64,000 nucleotides of DNA from Diphasiastrum complanatum (taxonomy: Eukaryota > Streptophyta > Lycopodiopsida > Lycopodiales > Lycopodiaceae). The position numbers and the translations under genes were made by a program. The notes under the pieces were generated by a model that saw only the letters and a list, made by a program, of their open reading frames with translations, had not been told where the DNA came from and did not search any database. Below, piece by piece: positions 13,079 to 25,191 of the stretch (its first letter is position 1; each line of letters opens with the position of its first letter). The stretch spans positions 20,493,761-20,557,760 of the forward strand of contig CM055104.1 of the NCBI GenBank assembly GCA_029204225.1. Reading direction: 5' to 3'.

Positions 13079-13079
13079 A

Positions 13080-13832
13080 ATGTAAGAAACTTGACATAAA
13101 AGTTTCTTCAAAGAAGTGGAGAAATTCTTCGAAGAAAAAATCTTCGAACAGCCTATAATAAAAAAAGATCTCAAAGCTGATCCTGATTACGATCGTGATG
13201 CAAGCAAGTTATTCTTGAAGGATATTTCTACGAAAGCAAAAGAAATTGTCAATTCCGAATTACAAACAACTGTTGCAAAGAAGAAAATCACCTTTGAGGA
13301 AGGGGACGTGGAAATCACAAAGACAAAACTTTCGGATGCCACTATTGATAAGCCTATTTTGAAAGCAAAGATGAAAGACTTTGACATCATAACTGATATT
13401 GGTTCACTTCGTCCCAGTATAACTTTTGAACAATTGTTGGCAGATACCAATTATTATCGTAAATAGTTAAAAGGTCTCTTTGTCTCTAAGACGAAAAAAA
13501 AAATTTCTCCACCAAATGTTGGCGTATTATCTTGATTTAGGAGACCTTGGCGCACCAGAAATTGATGTTACCATTGTTGGATGCTTAATCGAAAAGGTGC
13601 CAATTGACTCAGGTTCGAGTGTCAACATAATAACTGAAGACATTGCTCATGCATTAGGTTTGACTAATATTCAACCGACTCAAAGAAATATCAAGTTGGT
13701 CGATTCGACACAAAGAAAACTTGTTGGTGAATTGAAGGACATGATTGTATGTATTCAAGCCAAGTCTTTTATAATGAATTTTATTGTTATCAAACCCCTT
13801 GGTTTGTCATCTTACTCTGTTTTGATTGGATG
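13080..13832 (+). pseudogene. Ty3/Gypsy G1 gag-end and protease remnant
   Basis: Two open frames (13116-13466 and 13480-13833) carry a Gypsy polyprotein segment. The second holds the retropepsin region: LGDLGAPEIDVTIVG, the catalytic motif PIDSGSSVNII, then LGLTNIQPTQRNIKLVD and a C-terminal SVLIG. The first is a Lys/Glu-rich linker with no recognised domain. A stop near 13464 and the frame change between the pieces show decay. Copia C2 abuts it on the left, and it continues to the pre-RT piece on the right. Confidence 0.75.
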
Positions 13833-13973
13833 ACCTTAGCTTTATCAGTCTAATGCAAGTTTTCACTGGAAGTCAGAGAACTAAGATTCCAAACTAGCAA
13901 AACAACTATTCATGGAAAGCCGAAAAAACAGATTATCACCTGGAGTCGTGATAGATATAAAGGCGAAACTCCT

Positions 13974-14600
13974 ATGTCCGATACCAATTTTACCTCTGAA
14001 GATTCTTCTTACGCCCTTAATATTTTCTCTAATGCATCAGACTTCGAACTAAATTATTTTGAGTGCTATGAGAATAATGATTCATCGGATGATAAAGAAG
14101 AATTTTTTGATGTCTGCAATACAGATGCTGGTATATCTTTGAATGAATCAAAAGCTACAAACAAGAATTTTGAAGATTCTGATCAAGATGATGAAGATAC
14201 TGATGATGAATCTGACGAATCCGAAAAAGAATTTGGAAATAAAAACTAGGCTGACGACAAGAATAAATACATGGAGTCAGCCATGCACAAAATTCATGGC
14301 CATACCAAGGTCAGTATGATGGAAGGTATTATATCACCATATTCTAGTGAGCTAATTGAACTTGCACTTGGTAAATTTGTGCATGTTTCTAAGACCCTTG
14401 TAGAAACAGAATTAGCATAAATAACTGAGTTATTGAGTTAACTGAGTTAATGACAGAGTATCAAGATGTATTTGCATGGTTGCTCAAAGACTTGAAGGAA
14501 ATTCCTACTGAATTTGGCGAGCACCACATTGATCTTAAAGAAGATGTTGTTCCTGTCCGACAGAGACAGTATCGTCTCAATCCAAAGTACTCTCTTAGGT
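13974..14600 (+). pseudogene. Gypsy G1 acidic linker and pre-RT segment
   Basis: An acidic Asp/Glu-rich stretch (13974-14249) is followed by a segment, broken by stops near 14420-14450, that reads EYQDVFAWLLKDLKEIPTEF and then VPVRQRQYRLNPKYS. The latter is the conserved lead-in to Gypsy reverse transcriptase. The polymerase itself is missing: similarity ends near 14590. G2 starts upstream of the same pre-RT region, so the two overlap in content and must be separate copies. Confidence 0.65.
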
Positions 14601-16911
14601 CTTAAGGTAATTAAAATTATCTCTTAGCCATCTCGAAAATTGGTAAAGATATCGCTTTTATTCATGAATTTGATAGATGTCAAATCAAGTTGCCACATAA
14701 TCATCATCTCCACTATGTCATCGTTTAACATTGTTATTTTCTATTTTCACCTTACACTTTCTTTTTGCTCTCACTCTTTCATGCTCACTTGCTCTCGCTC
14801 ACTAGCTCTCGCGTTTAATATTGCTGTGCTATCTATCTTGCAAATTTATCGAACAATATGGATTCGAGCGCAAGCACTAGCTCTGCTATCAACTGGAAAA
14901 TTCGAGTTTCAATCCGACTTGCAACAATTTAGTCTCCACTGGATCGATGCAGGCTAGGGGTACTAGTTGTCTGCCACCTCTTTCTTCTCCCCCAAATAAG
15001 ATTTTGGCTATAAGCCCAGATTTTGGTGAAGACAAAGTCTTTACTTGATTTAATAGCACTTCCATCTGCTAATCTCTCAAATTGTTCTGATTGTTCATCT
15101 CATTAAGTGCTTGACTTAATTGCTAGCAAATATGTAAATCGAAGGTTAGCATAGGTACTATACCCTCAAGGCATGTGTTATCAAATGCCATTATTGATTC
15201 TCTGAAACAAGAAATAGCTTAATTAGTTCACAAATTTCGAATCTTCAACTTAAAAAGTGAAAATATTTAGAGACCCTTATCAGACTGATTACATCTCAGT
15301 AGGTCATTCACTTCCTCAAGCATTTTCCATTTAATCAATATTAGACTAATTTAGAACAATGTCGAACTTTCATGGACTATTCAAAAATTTATGAAATTGG
15401 GATTTTTTGAATTCTGTTCAACATGGACCAAAATTATGAAAATCGATTAAAAGAATCGATCAATCAATTTCAGAGTTGCCATTCCATTTCGGACTGATTT
15501 CAAAATATTCGACATGCATCAAATTTGACATGCATTGATTTTTCCAACAAAAAAAATTAACGTAAATTACTGGGAAATTAGCTTTTTAACTAGCTTATTC
15601 AAAATTATTATCCATGCATGAAATTACTTTGATTAACTTATTGTACCACCCAATATCATGCATTCAAACATGCATACATATTCATTCAAACATTTTCAAC
15701 ACTGAAAAAGCACTCTATAGCTTCACATGCATGCATGCAATCAGAACATTTTGAAAAAATTTCAAATTTTACTCCAAAAAATTGCCAAACTTTCGAAGAC
15801 CATAACTTTTGCTACAAGACATCAAATTGGTTGTAGAAAGGACAGTATAGAGGGAGAGGAGGTTAGCAAGACACTTGCCATGTCACCTTGCCATGCATGT
15901 GCGAGCAGTAAATGACTGAAATTGTAGTAGGAGGATGCACTTTTTCTAGGTGATATCATAAATAATCCTACTCCAACCCAATATGCATCCAATCAGAGTT
16001 TACAAGCAATCTTTTAAGGTCCAGTAAAGAGGCATAGAGGCTTCCATAAGGTCCATCAAACAATCATAAGCTCAGATCATGCAAAAATTGCATTTATGAA
16101 GTCCTTCAACAAGCAAAACTTCAAAATACTGGTGCCTAAGCCCCCCAGCTCCACATTTGGTACATGATGGCTCAAATCAAAGGAAATATATCATCTATTT
16201 TAGCTTGTAAAAAGATCCAATGGTTTCAAGCCACCAATTGAGAGTTATTCAATCTCAAAAAACCCCAAAAATACACTATTTTTTGACTTTTTGAGACCCT
16301 TAATGGTGTCCAATCCCTAACAAACTTCATGAAAACCTTAGGACAACATCATTACACCTCTGAAAATCTGCATGCAAAGTATCAGCCACGGATTTATGTA
16401 TCTCCAAAAATATTGAAAAAACCATCAAAAAACCATGTTTTTTGACTAATTTTCAACCCTTTTGGCCATTTCTTGTGGAGCAAACGCACATAGAAGTGCA
16501 ATCAGGCCAAATGTATTGTAATTTAATTACATGCAAGCACTAAATGTTCTGATCTAAGTCAATCATGGTTCATATAGCCCATTTCTAGCCCAAAAACCCC
16601 AATTTTTGGCTAAAAATCACTATCTGGGGCCACTTTTGACTTTTCCACTAGCATGCAATCATTAGAATCAATCATAATGATTGGAAAACACCAAGTAAAA
16701 GTCTGAAAAATGTTCATGAACAATATCTTTGATGAATTTCAAGAAAAAACATTGAATACTAGTTGAAAAACCTCAAAAAATCGTCAAAATGATTCTACAT
16801 ATGCAAAAATGTTGTTTTTTGAGTAGATATTAATCTAGCATGCTCTAGCATTGGTAACTCCTCCAAATCCTTGGTAAAGATGGCTGATCCTTCCATAACC
16901 TGAAACACAAT
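14601..16911. other. Non-coding DNA, probably Copia-derived leader in part
   Basis: No coding domain was found on either strand. The last part (about 16820-16911) matches, in inverse orientation, the leader after the C1 and C5 primer sites (tgctctagca..., ...aaatccttgg). This stretch is therefore in part the internal region of a minus-strand member of that family lacking obvious pol. The remainder is A+T-rich and unassigned. Confidence 0.45.
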
Positions 16912-16924
16912 AGCTCTATTACCA
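16912..16924 (-). other. Primer-binding site next to minus-strand C1-family LTR
   Basis: Plus-strand agctctattacca is a decayed complement of TGGTATCAGAGCT. It sits against the LTR that begins at 16925, so the element extended to the left. Confidence 0.65.
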
Positions 16925-17463
16925 TGTAAAAGATTTCAGATCATTCAAGATCCAATCCATGTCCCTCAAAAGGGGCAAACCAACAATCCTGCCAATGTAG
17001 AAAAATCAGCATCTACATACAAAATGAGATGCAAACTCTAAGAGATACTAATCAAACATGAACCAAAACTTAAAATATAGTTTCTTTCCAAACAAGTACA
17101 GTACCCTACTGTATTTCACACGTGTGAAACTGAAAATAGCAATAAATGATCATTCTACACATAGAATTGCAAGATAACATCATGAGAGTAACCCAAAGAG
17201 AGAAGATGAGAGAGAGAAGAGAGAAGATCCCTTTTTCCATGAGTTACAACAATATATAACAGGTCCAAACCCTATTTGGCCACCTGGCTTTCCCTCCAAA
17301 ATGTAAACCCTACTATTTTTGGGTCTAGATTCAAATTTGAATCTCTCTCAAACTCAACTACCAACTTTCCCACACTTTCAAAAGGTGTTTATTGGATGTA
17401 TTTTAAACTAATATAACTTCAAAAGTTTATCTCTAAGTCCAAAATGAGTTTTGGCTATGTTCA
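16925..17463 (-). repeat. C1-family LTR, minus strand
   Basis: The reverse complement matches the C1 LTR (704-1264) along nearly its whole length, including the TTCACACGTGTGAA palindrome (17115-17128), the CT-rich block and the ggccaaaactcatttt end. Its internal side faces left. No second LTR was found, so it is a partial element. Confidence 0.75.
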
Positions 17464-18096
17464 TTAAATAAAGAACCAATAGACTCCGATTCTTTAGCTA
17501 TAACAGAAAAATCAGCTTGTAGTAGATAAGAAATAGACTTTCCAAGATAAAATCTACTCAAAGGGCAGCAACCTCAAAGCTGAAATTATGAGCACAATAG
17601 ATTGCAATACTCCACATGCAATTTGCTCAATAAGTAATAAAATAGGTGGCTGATTTATGCACAAAAAACAGAATGCTCACAAATAGGTAGACTTCAAATG
17701 AAGCCAAAACCAAAACGAGAAATTTGTGGCTAAAAAGAGTGCACACTATGTGCATATAGAGCTTATGGTAGCGCCCTACTCCAAGCTCACCAACAGAAAA
17801 ATTTCAGCAAGAAATGTGTCCAAAACACATGTATCTTCATTTAAGAAGTAGTTTTAAAATTTTCAGCATGTAATTGAGTCAAGATCACATGCAATTGGTT
17901 TGAGCATGGGCACCCTACTGCTAGCTCTCAAATAGGTGAAGGTGCCCTTCAATTTCCTGCAATTTCCTACAAAAAAGTTATAAGAAGATGAACAGATTCT
18001 TTTCTTGCAAAAATCAGCATCTTGATGATTTTCTCCAACCAAAAAAAGAAGAAGATAGCTTCCTATTGGGTCCTGTAAGCAATATGATCACCTAAA
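17464..18096 (-). other. Leader of the 18.1-kb LTR element
   Basis: This non-coding stretch lies just inside the primer site at 18097. By position it is the untranslated leader of that minus-strand element, later interrupted or truncated at the C1-family LTR. No coding similarity was seen. Confidence 0.4.
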
Positions 18097-18554
18097 GGCT
18101 CTAATACCATGTAGGAAATAGAAGCCTAAGGATCCAAAATCTTAACTATTCAATTACGCAAAGCATTCTCAAAAGAAAGAGAGAGATGGCTAGAAACCCT
18201 CTTGTAGAAACTCGTGGACAGTTGTTGGAGGGTTTGCGGATCCCAAGGCAACCCTACCCCTAGTTAATAAGTGAGAGAGATTTGGCACCCTGCGTGTATA
18301 AGTACAACCCGATGATCACATAGTTATTTGATTAGTTGAAAGTCAATAAAAGGACTTTAGGCCTTTTTGTGAGACTTTTAATGTCGTAGGGCCTAAATGT
18401 CAAGTTAGTTAATAAAGTTGGGTTTCCCTCCAATTTGGATGGTTTTCACTCTTTTTTAAATTTGAATAATTAGGGAGGCAGAAATGGACCAATAGGATTC
18501 AGAGGCCAGGGTCCTCCTCTCTATTATAAAAAGGGACCAACTCGAGTTCCTACA
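18097..18554 (-). repeat. Copia-type 5' LTR with primer site, minus strand
   Basis: The LTR spans 18110-18554 (445 bases). Its ends are an 8-base inverted repeat, TGTAGGAA and TTCCTACA. The primer-site complement ggctctaatacca (18097-18109) abuts it on the left. On the minus strand a TATA-like tttttataatag (about 18524-18535) lies about 25 bases inside the LTR. It is unlike the C1, C3, C4 and C6 LTRs, so it is a further family. No 3' partner was found. Confidence 0.7.
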
Positions 18555-18959
18555 CATGTTTATTTTCCCATTTTAATAAAGCAGATTGGTTCTTTTGTGA
18601 AATGGATTGATGAATGTCCTTGCTCTCTATCACTTTTCCTCCATCTCTCATGCTTTATTTGTGTTTTGCTAATTGTTGAATCTGATCGTTATTGGGATTG
18701 CATGTTATTATACTTTTTTATGAGGGAGAAAGGGAGAGAGAGAACGAGTAAGCTATCTTCATTGTGGATCTATCAAAATAACACTGTTGAACCTTCGCCG
18801 AGCCAATCTTCGTCTAGGAAACCTTCGCTAGTTCTATTTTTAGATGCTGATTTTCCAAATCAAGTATTTGTCAAAATTTGGGTCAAATCTGATGCAGCCT
18901 GATTTGGATTCTGAGAAATTTTTCATTTTTGAGAGGTATCGATTGATTCAATTTCGAAA

Positions 18960-20745
18960 GTCAATGACGAAGAAACAAGCAAGCAACATTATGATACGGT
19001 CCTGAAATGGAAAAAATTTTCTCAAAAGATTGATTCAACGAATGTGCCACTCTTATTGGATAAAGGCAAAGGAAAAGTCGAGGATGATTTTACAAGTCAG
19101 AGTTCTAGGAAGATATCATCGTCTCGGAAGTCATCACCTCCACGATCAATTCTTGCTAAGAAGGCTAAGCGAAGATCCAAGACAAGTCCTTTCGAAAAGG
19201 AACAAGCAGATGTAGTCCATCATGATATGCCCGAACATTTTAATCGCTATACACTGGATGATGTGGTTATCATATTACCTAAAGCACATCGTGAACCCGA
19301 AGAACACATGCCAAACTCGAAAGATGTTTACGATGGCCCAACTAGGACACAGCCAATGAATCTTGCTGAACCAGGAGAACCAGAAAAGATTGTACAAGTT
19401 GGATCACAACTTAATCCTAAACAGTATCAAGCACTCCGAATGTTACTTATTAAGTATCAAGGTTGCTTTGCATGGACTTATCAAGATCTTAAGGGTATTC
19501 CGACATCAGTTATTGAACATACCATACCTTTAGTACCTGATGCAGTTTCAAAGGTTACAAAATTCTATCGTTGTAATCCTAATGTTGCGGATTTGATAAA
19601 GAAAGAGCTTCAAAGATGCCGATTTCATTTATGAGATCAAGCATACCGAATGGATCTCACCGATTGTCATTATTCCGAAGAAAAATGGAAAATTGAGAAT
19701 TTTTGTGAATCTCAAAGCTTTGAACAAAGTGACGCGGAAGGATCACTTTCTGTTACCTTTTACTTAAAGCATTTTGGATCGCCTTGCTAGAGCGGAAGCT
19801 TATAGTTTCTTGGATGGATTTAGTGGTTACAGTCAGGTTAAGGTTGCACCAGAAGATCGTCACAAAACAACTTTTGCAACAGAATGGGACACCTCTGGTT
19901 ACAAAGTAATGTCGTTTGGACTCTGTAATGCACCAAGTTCGTTCCAAAGAATAATGCAGTTTGCTTTTAAAGATTATCTACAAAAATTCTTTGAAATCTA
20001 CTTGGATGACCTGGGAGTCCATAGTACAGATACAGACCACCTGGATCGATTGGAGAAAGTATTTGAAAGATGTCGCAAATATCAAATTTCTCTAAATCTA
20101 GAAAAATGCCAAATATGGATTTCCCACAGAGTTGTGCTTGGGCATGTGATATCGAGACATGGTATTGCTACAGATTATTCTAAAATCAAGGTTATTGTGG
20201 AATTGCCACTGCCAACAACAATTCGTGGAGTTTATGTTTTTATGGATCATGTGAACTACTATCAAATTTTTATTATCTTCTTTGCAGATTTAGCACGACC
20301 TATATACAAATTGACTATTGTTCCTATTTGGACAATAGAGGCATTAGAAGCCTTTGAAAAACTAAAAAAAGCATTAACTTCAGCACCAATATTGCATTCT
20401 CCAGATTGGACGATTGAATTTCATGTTCACATGGATGCCTCGAAATATGCCATTGGATCATTTTTTATGCAGCCAGGTGATTATAAGAAAGATTATCCTA
20501 TACGATTTGCAAGCAGACAACTTACAGATCCAGAGAAGAACTATTCAACAACTGAACGTGAAGCGTTAGTCATGATTTTTTCTGTTTGGAAATTTTATAC
20601 AGATCACCAGCCATTACTTTACTTGGTAAACAAGACATGCAATACTAGACGTATTGCAAGATGGTTACTGTTATTGACTGAATTGGACTTTCGAATTGTG
20701 GTTCGAAAGGGGAAGCAACATTATCTAGTCGATCATGTTTCATGA
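18960..20745 (+). pseudogene. Ty3/Gypsy G2 reverse transcriptase-RNase H
   Basis: From about 19044 a basic, Ser-rich segment leads to the pre-RT region (LNPKQYQALRMLL, YQGCFAWTYQDLKGIP). The RT begins near 19560, shifts frame near 19620 (ADFIYEIKHTEWISPIVIIPKKNGK), and meets a TAA near 19766. It then runs open from 19774: YSFLDGFSGYSQ, KTTFATEWDTSGYKVMSFGL, NAPSSFQRIM, and the catalytic IYLDDLGVHS. RNase H follows (FHVHMDASKYAIGSFF, STTEREALVMIF, TDHQPLLYLVNK) and ends at 20745. The YLDD motif is intact. Protease is absent upstream and integrase is absent downstream, so the element is internally truncated. Confidence 0.88.
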
Positions 20746-21514
20746 ATTGAATCCGCACCAGTTAACACTGAAGTGGATGATGAATTACCAGATGTTGCAT
20801 TGTTTTATGTAGAAGCAGTATCTGAGTGGGCAACGGATATTGTTGAATACCTGGTGCTAGGACAATCGAATGACTCTTTGACAAAAAGTACAGAAGAGAT
20901 TTTTGTTTTCAATATTTAATTTTGCGATTTTTGTTTTGAAAAAGATAGTAAAAAAAAATGAGAAAAGACTGATGAGCAAAAGTCAGAAAAGTCATCAGCA
21001 TGATAAAAAGAAAGGACAATATTTTTGATGAAAAATGACTTATAAAGTCATTGTTTCGGTCAGATGTTGCCTATATAGTATCAGAAACCTTCGTTGAGCC
21101 TCCAAACTGTACATCCACTTCAGATATATCTAAATTGAGTTGGGCGAAGATTTTTGTCTAGAAAAAATTCATTTTTTGAGATAGGCGAATGATCATCAAT
21201 ATGCCATTTTGGGAACCTTCGTGAGCACCTTACTCTCATTAGGAACCTTTGCTGACATGCTAGATGGTCTTAAAATGTCAAAATTAGGTTGGCCATAGCA
21301 TCAGATCTTGAAAAAATACATTTATGACAATACTTGGGCGAAGGACCCCCCTGGGCGAAGGTTCGTCCTTTGCCAACCCTGGAAAACATTCGCCGAATAG
21401 GTTCAGATCCTCAGAAACATTCGCTGAGATTTTAATGCCTATTTTCACAATATTATACATGCTTGCAAATTTTTGTTCAGAACTGATCAGCCAAACTAGT
21501 ATTCAGTGTAATGG
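20746..21514 (+). repeat. Gypsy G2 3' region, LTR-like, rich in GAACCTTC motifs
   Basis: After a short readable tail (EVDDELPDVALFYVEAVSEWATDIVEYL to about 20918) coding stops. From about 21060 the sequence matches, in inverse orientation, 29640-29960 beside G3 integrase. Shared landmarks include ttgagcctc and accttcg. GAACCTTC or GAAGGTTC occurs at 21213-21220 and 21357-21364, with several one-base variants. It is probably the LTR or 3' untranslated region of this Gypsy family; exact ends are not visible. Confidence 0.55.
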
Positions 21515-22860
21515 ACCCTCCAAATAAATGGAGTAGAGAATCTCGGATATGGGATCAAAAAACACTCTTATCAGCCAGAATTATTCAGCTGAACAAAGAA
21601 TTGAAGATCGCCAAGCAACACGAAGAAAAATGTGAAGCTGAGAAGAAGACGACATAGCAACAAGCTGATCGCCTCGAAGGATACATCAACTCCCTGTAGA
21701 ATGCCCTGACAACCGCACAAGATCAGGTGGGCAAAGTTGTGCAGGATGCAAAGCAACAAGTACAACTGCTACAAGGTCAACTGCAGATGGTGGAGCAAGA
21801 TCACACACGTCTCCAAGGTGAATTGGATGCGACCATCCTTGAGCATGATGCGTATCTTCAGACGCAAATACCAGATCATCCGATAACTCCGATGGAGATT
21901 GCGTATTTGTTCAAAAAAGTGAGAACTTACAAAGTGGCCCTTCAGGGATTCCAAGGCCGCTTTGACAGGTTCAAAGGAGCAGCTTCAACTGAGTTGGCAA
22001 AGGCTAAAGCAACTATCAGTGCCTATGAAAAAGCTGACGCTCAAATGTTGGAAGCTAGACCACAAATCTCATTACCGGTCATGCCGCAATTCTCTCTTAC
22101 GCGCCAAGAGGATGCACCAATGGATATAGGGCTGGATTTGGACATGGACCAGGGTGGAGCTCCAGACGTTGAAGAACAACATCCAATTCCACAGGCAATG
22201 CAAGCGAATCCATCTTCATCAAGGACCACACCATTATTCAGAAGGCCAATCAGCATCGAGGACCAGATCCAGAGTTTCCTAGTGCAACATTCTCATGAGT
22301 CCTCGCGTGGTGGTTGGGTCCTTAAGCTCAAGACCTCGGAGATAGAGGTCGACAAAGAATTGGACAAAATACCCGCATTGGGAGAGCAGCCTGCTTGGAG
22401 AGTTACTATTTTTGAGAAAACTCCGGAATCTATTAGGAGTTATGTGGCCAGCCCTCGCCAATTGTGGGTAGACCGTATTATGTGCCAATGTCGCGACGAA
22501 ATAAATGGAAGGATTTGGAATTGGCTGTGGACAAAATTACAATCCATATGCCCAATTGGCCAATCATCCATCAGCCATTCAATTGGACGATATCAGTGGA
22601 TTTCCACCGGGCCTTACAAGCATACCAACAGGAGTACCTACACTCTCCCTATCTGACAGTGAGACAATCGGCACTGTTTGCGAAAGATTTAACTTTGTTG
22701 GCGTCAGTGGCAACTAGATGGGATGATTGCCTTCCTCCTTTGGCATTCGATCCAAATAAGCCAATGGCCTCAGAGAATATCAAGGATCAGCTGTCGGTTG
22801 CTCGACTATGCTTTGTGCCCTCATGTCTATGTGTGGGTTGTGTGTTGCAAACTCTATAGT
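21515..22860 (+). pseudogene. Unassigned coiled-coil ORF next to Gypsy G2
   Basis: I do not recognise this protein. Reading starts at ATG 21512-21515 (MDPPNKWSRES). Two stops (near 21655 and 21695) precede a long open frame (21727-22656). The N-terminal 120 residues are Gln/Glu/Lys-rich with heptad spacing (QDAKQQVQLLQGQLQMVEQDH), predicting a coiled coil. A Pro/Asp-rich linker follows, then a globular-looking part. A frame shift near 22465 moves into NKWKDLELAVDKI and WTISVDFHRALQAYQQEYL, ending near 22859. Its place directly after the Gypsy LTR-like stretch suggests a gag-like or extra ORF of a second Gypsy copy. A host pseudogene cannot be excluded. Confidence 0.45.
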
Positions 22861-24239
22861 TAGTAAGGTGTATTCTAAACTTTGGCTTGATTGATTGCTT
22901 GAAGGTGAGTTCAATGTTGGTTGGTTGGTTAGATGACTATGAGTTGCTTGAAATAGCTCAATGCTAGTTGGGTGGTGTGGGATGTTTGAGGTTAGTTCCA
23001 CTTTGTGGTTAGGTTTTATGAAGTAAGAACATTGAAAGTAATGTGAGTGTTTGGTAGTAGTTTTCTGCATAATTGCTTGTGGAGTGATGAATGGTTAGGG
23101 TTGAATATCATTGTTGCTGGATTGTGAGAGTAGACTTGTTTGCAATTGACGGAAATGGTTAGGATAAGTGTTTGTGGTTAGGTTTGGAGTTTTGTTTTCC
23201 TTCCAATTGGGAGTCGAGTATAGTATTGATGGATTGTGAATATGCTTGCCTTTGTGACTTGGAAGAGATAAAGCATGTTTTTGTTGTACTTATGCCTCTT
23301 CTTGCGTGTTAGGTAATGTAATGGTCATGCATCGACTGATGGTTGAATATTTGTAGTAACTCAATTGTTGGTTGGTTCTTGTTTGAAGAAGATGAAACGT
23401 GCTCATGTCTCATTTATTGAATGTGGTGGAATGCTTGATGTGTGTTGAGAGTTGAGAGAAAAGAATGATTGTTTGTGAAGAGAGTTTTGTAATTAGGAGT
23501 GGGAGCCAAAGATGTGCCTTCATATGCCCATTATCTTCTTTTGCATGAAGAGAGTCATTATCTTTCTTGGGTTCTTTGTGGACAACCCATCTCTGACAAG
23601 AAGAACACCATCATCGACATAACTGCATGCTCTAGTCCATCACTGACAGAGAGGAACAGGTTGTGGCCAATTCGCATTGTTTAAAGACCTACTGCGACCT
23701 TTCGAATGTCATCCACAGTGAAAAATTAGATTACCAGGCCTATTTGTGATCACCTACACACGGATTTTTTGTGGTATCAAATCTACTACAGCCTGCACAA
23801 TCTGGCCATCATTGTCCATAGTAAAAAATCAGAGATTTGCGACCTCTAATCGCTGCCCATAGCCTGTCTACACTTGCTCGAGGCCTGTATTGTCTACCTG
23901 CGGCTTGCTAAGCCCTTGTTGGACCTATTTTTTCACCTATCCACAGTCTATCTGAGGTCTGTGTAACCTACCTATGGCCAACCCATCTCTGACAAAAATA
24001 AAAATTGGACCTGCAGGTCTGCTACAGCCTACTAGAACCTCGCTAAACCCTTTTGGACCTGTGGAGCTCTGTTCTCAACATGTAACAATCTGATTTTTCC
24101 AAAAGAGCCTCACTGGAGCTATTTTATACTTGTCTACGGTCCTACATCAATGGAAATCAGCAAAACTCAGGCTTGTACCTGCTATCTACGGCCAATAGGT
24201 TGTTGTCACGTGGCCTACAACTGTTGAAACAGCCCCTTG
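22861..24239. other. Unassigned DNA with degenerate short repeats
   Basis: No gene is supported. The first half is G+T-rich on the plus strand. From about 23580 the sequence repeats loosely related blocks (cctacctRcggcc, ggtctgctacagcct), and the phrase caacccatctctgacaa occurs twice (near 23583 and 23979). It ends at the C4 LTR. Confidence 0.45.
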
Positions 24240-25061
24240 TGAAGAAACAAAATGTTTTCTGCTACCAAAGCTCTGCCAGCTCTCAGCTCCCAACCTGACG
24301 AATATCTCAAAGACCTCAAAAACGAGGACCTCGAAGATGAAATGTTCGCGAACAACACGAACAACATGAGAAGGTCAAACGACGCAAAACAAAAATGTTC
24401 GAGACACTTGAAGGTCGAATACTTTTGACACCTCATGTTCAAAAGGATCGAGAAGATCAAAGAAGTACTATAAAGAACAAATCTCTGATATGATATGATG
24501 ACATCAATAGAAGAGCGTTAGGACATGCCTAATCCACCGCTCTTGTAATCTATGATTAGTCTTAGATTGTTTAATCTATCTAATCAAGATATTACTCTGA
24601 ATATATGCAATTGCTAGATGCACCAAATATACATATACATAGACAGAAAATTCAAAATGGAAAAGTCCGCCAATGAGCGAGATAATTGTAAGCAGGATTC
24701 ATAGAGATCCAAGAAGTCCGCTAGTAAACGAGACATTGTTCGTGGGAGAACATCACCTTTTCTCACGCCAATGTGTTGTAAATGATGTTGTAGCTGTTAT
24801 GCACATATCTTTCTAAATTGTCTGATCTCAATTGAAGTGTTGTCTACTTATTGTTCGTGTATCTCATTTGCTTTGTTTTATCTATTTCGCACATAGGTTC
24901 AATCTTGTTGAATGCTGAATTAACTTAAACCTAGGTCAATAGTGTCTGTCTATATTCTGGAGGATTGTAGAAACGATATAGCAGGAAGTGACCAGCAATC
25001 ATATCTGAACTCTATTTGAATTTATTCGTGTTTCATTCATTTTGATTTACGTTTTGCTTCA
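24240..25061 (+). repeat. 5' LTR of Copia C4
   Basis: The 822-base LTR starts tgaagaaacaaaa and ends in CA, one base before the primer site. Inside it, aagtccgccaatgagcgaga (about 24664) and aagtccgctagtaaacgaga (about 24714) are near-duplicate 20-base blocks. About 250 bases around 24420-24690 are absent from the 3' LTR. Confidence 0.85.
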
Positions 25062-25191
25062 GTGGTATCAGAGCCAGGTTACGACAGACTCATATCCGAG
25101 ACCTGATACAACTAAAGAGCTATCGGATCCAGGAGACAAGCATTCAAGACAAAAAAGCATTAATAAATAAGTGAGAACTCAATTCACAACA

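Noticed and set aside
13974-14249. Acidic 91-codon frame as a separate gene
   Set aside because: It lies between Gypsy protease and pre-RT segments on the same strand, so it is better read as polyprotein linker.
18960-20745. Endogenous plant pararetrovirus
   Set aside because: No movement or coat-protein motif was seen. The pre-RT segment and overall RT-RNase H pattern match Ty3/Gypsy elements, and a related copy (G3) has a Gypsy integrase.
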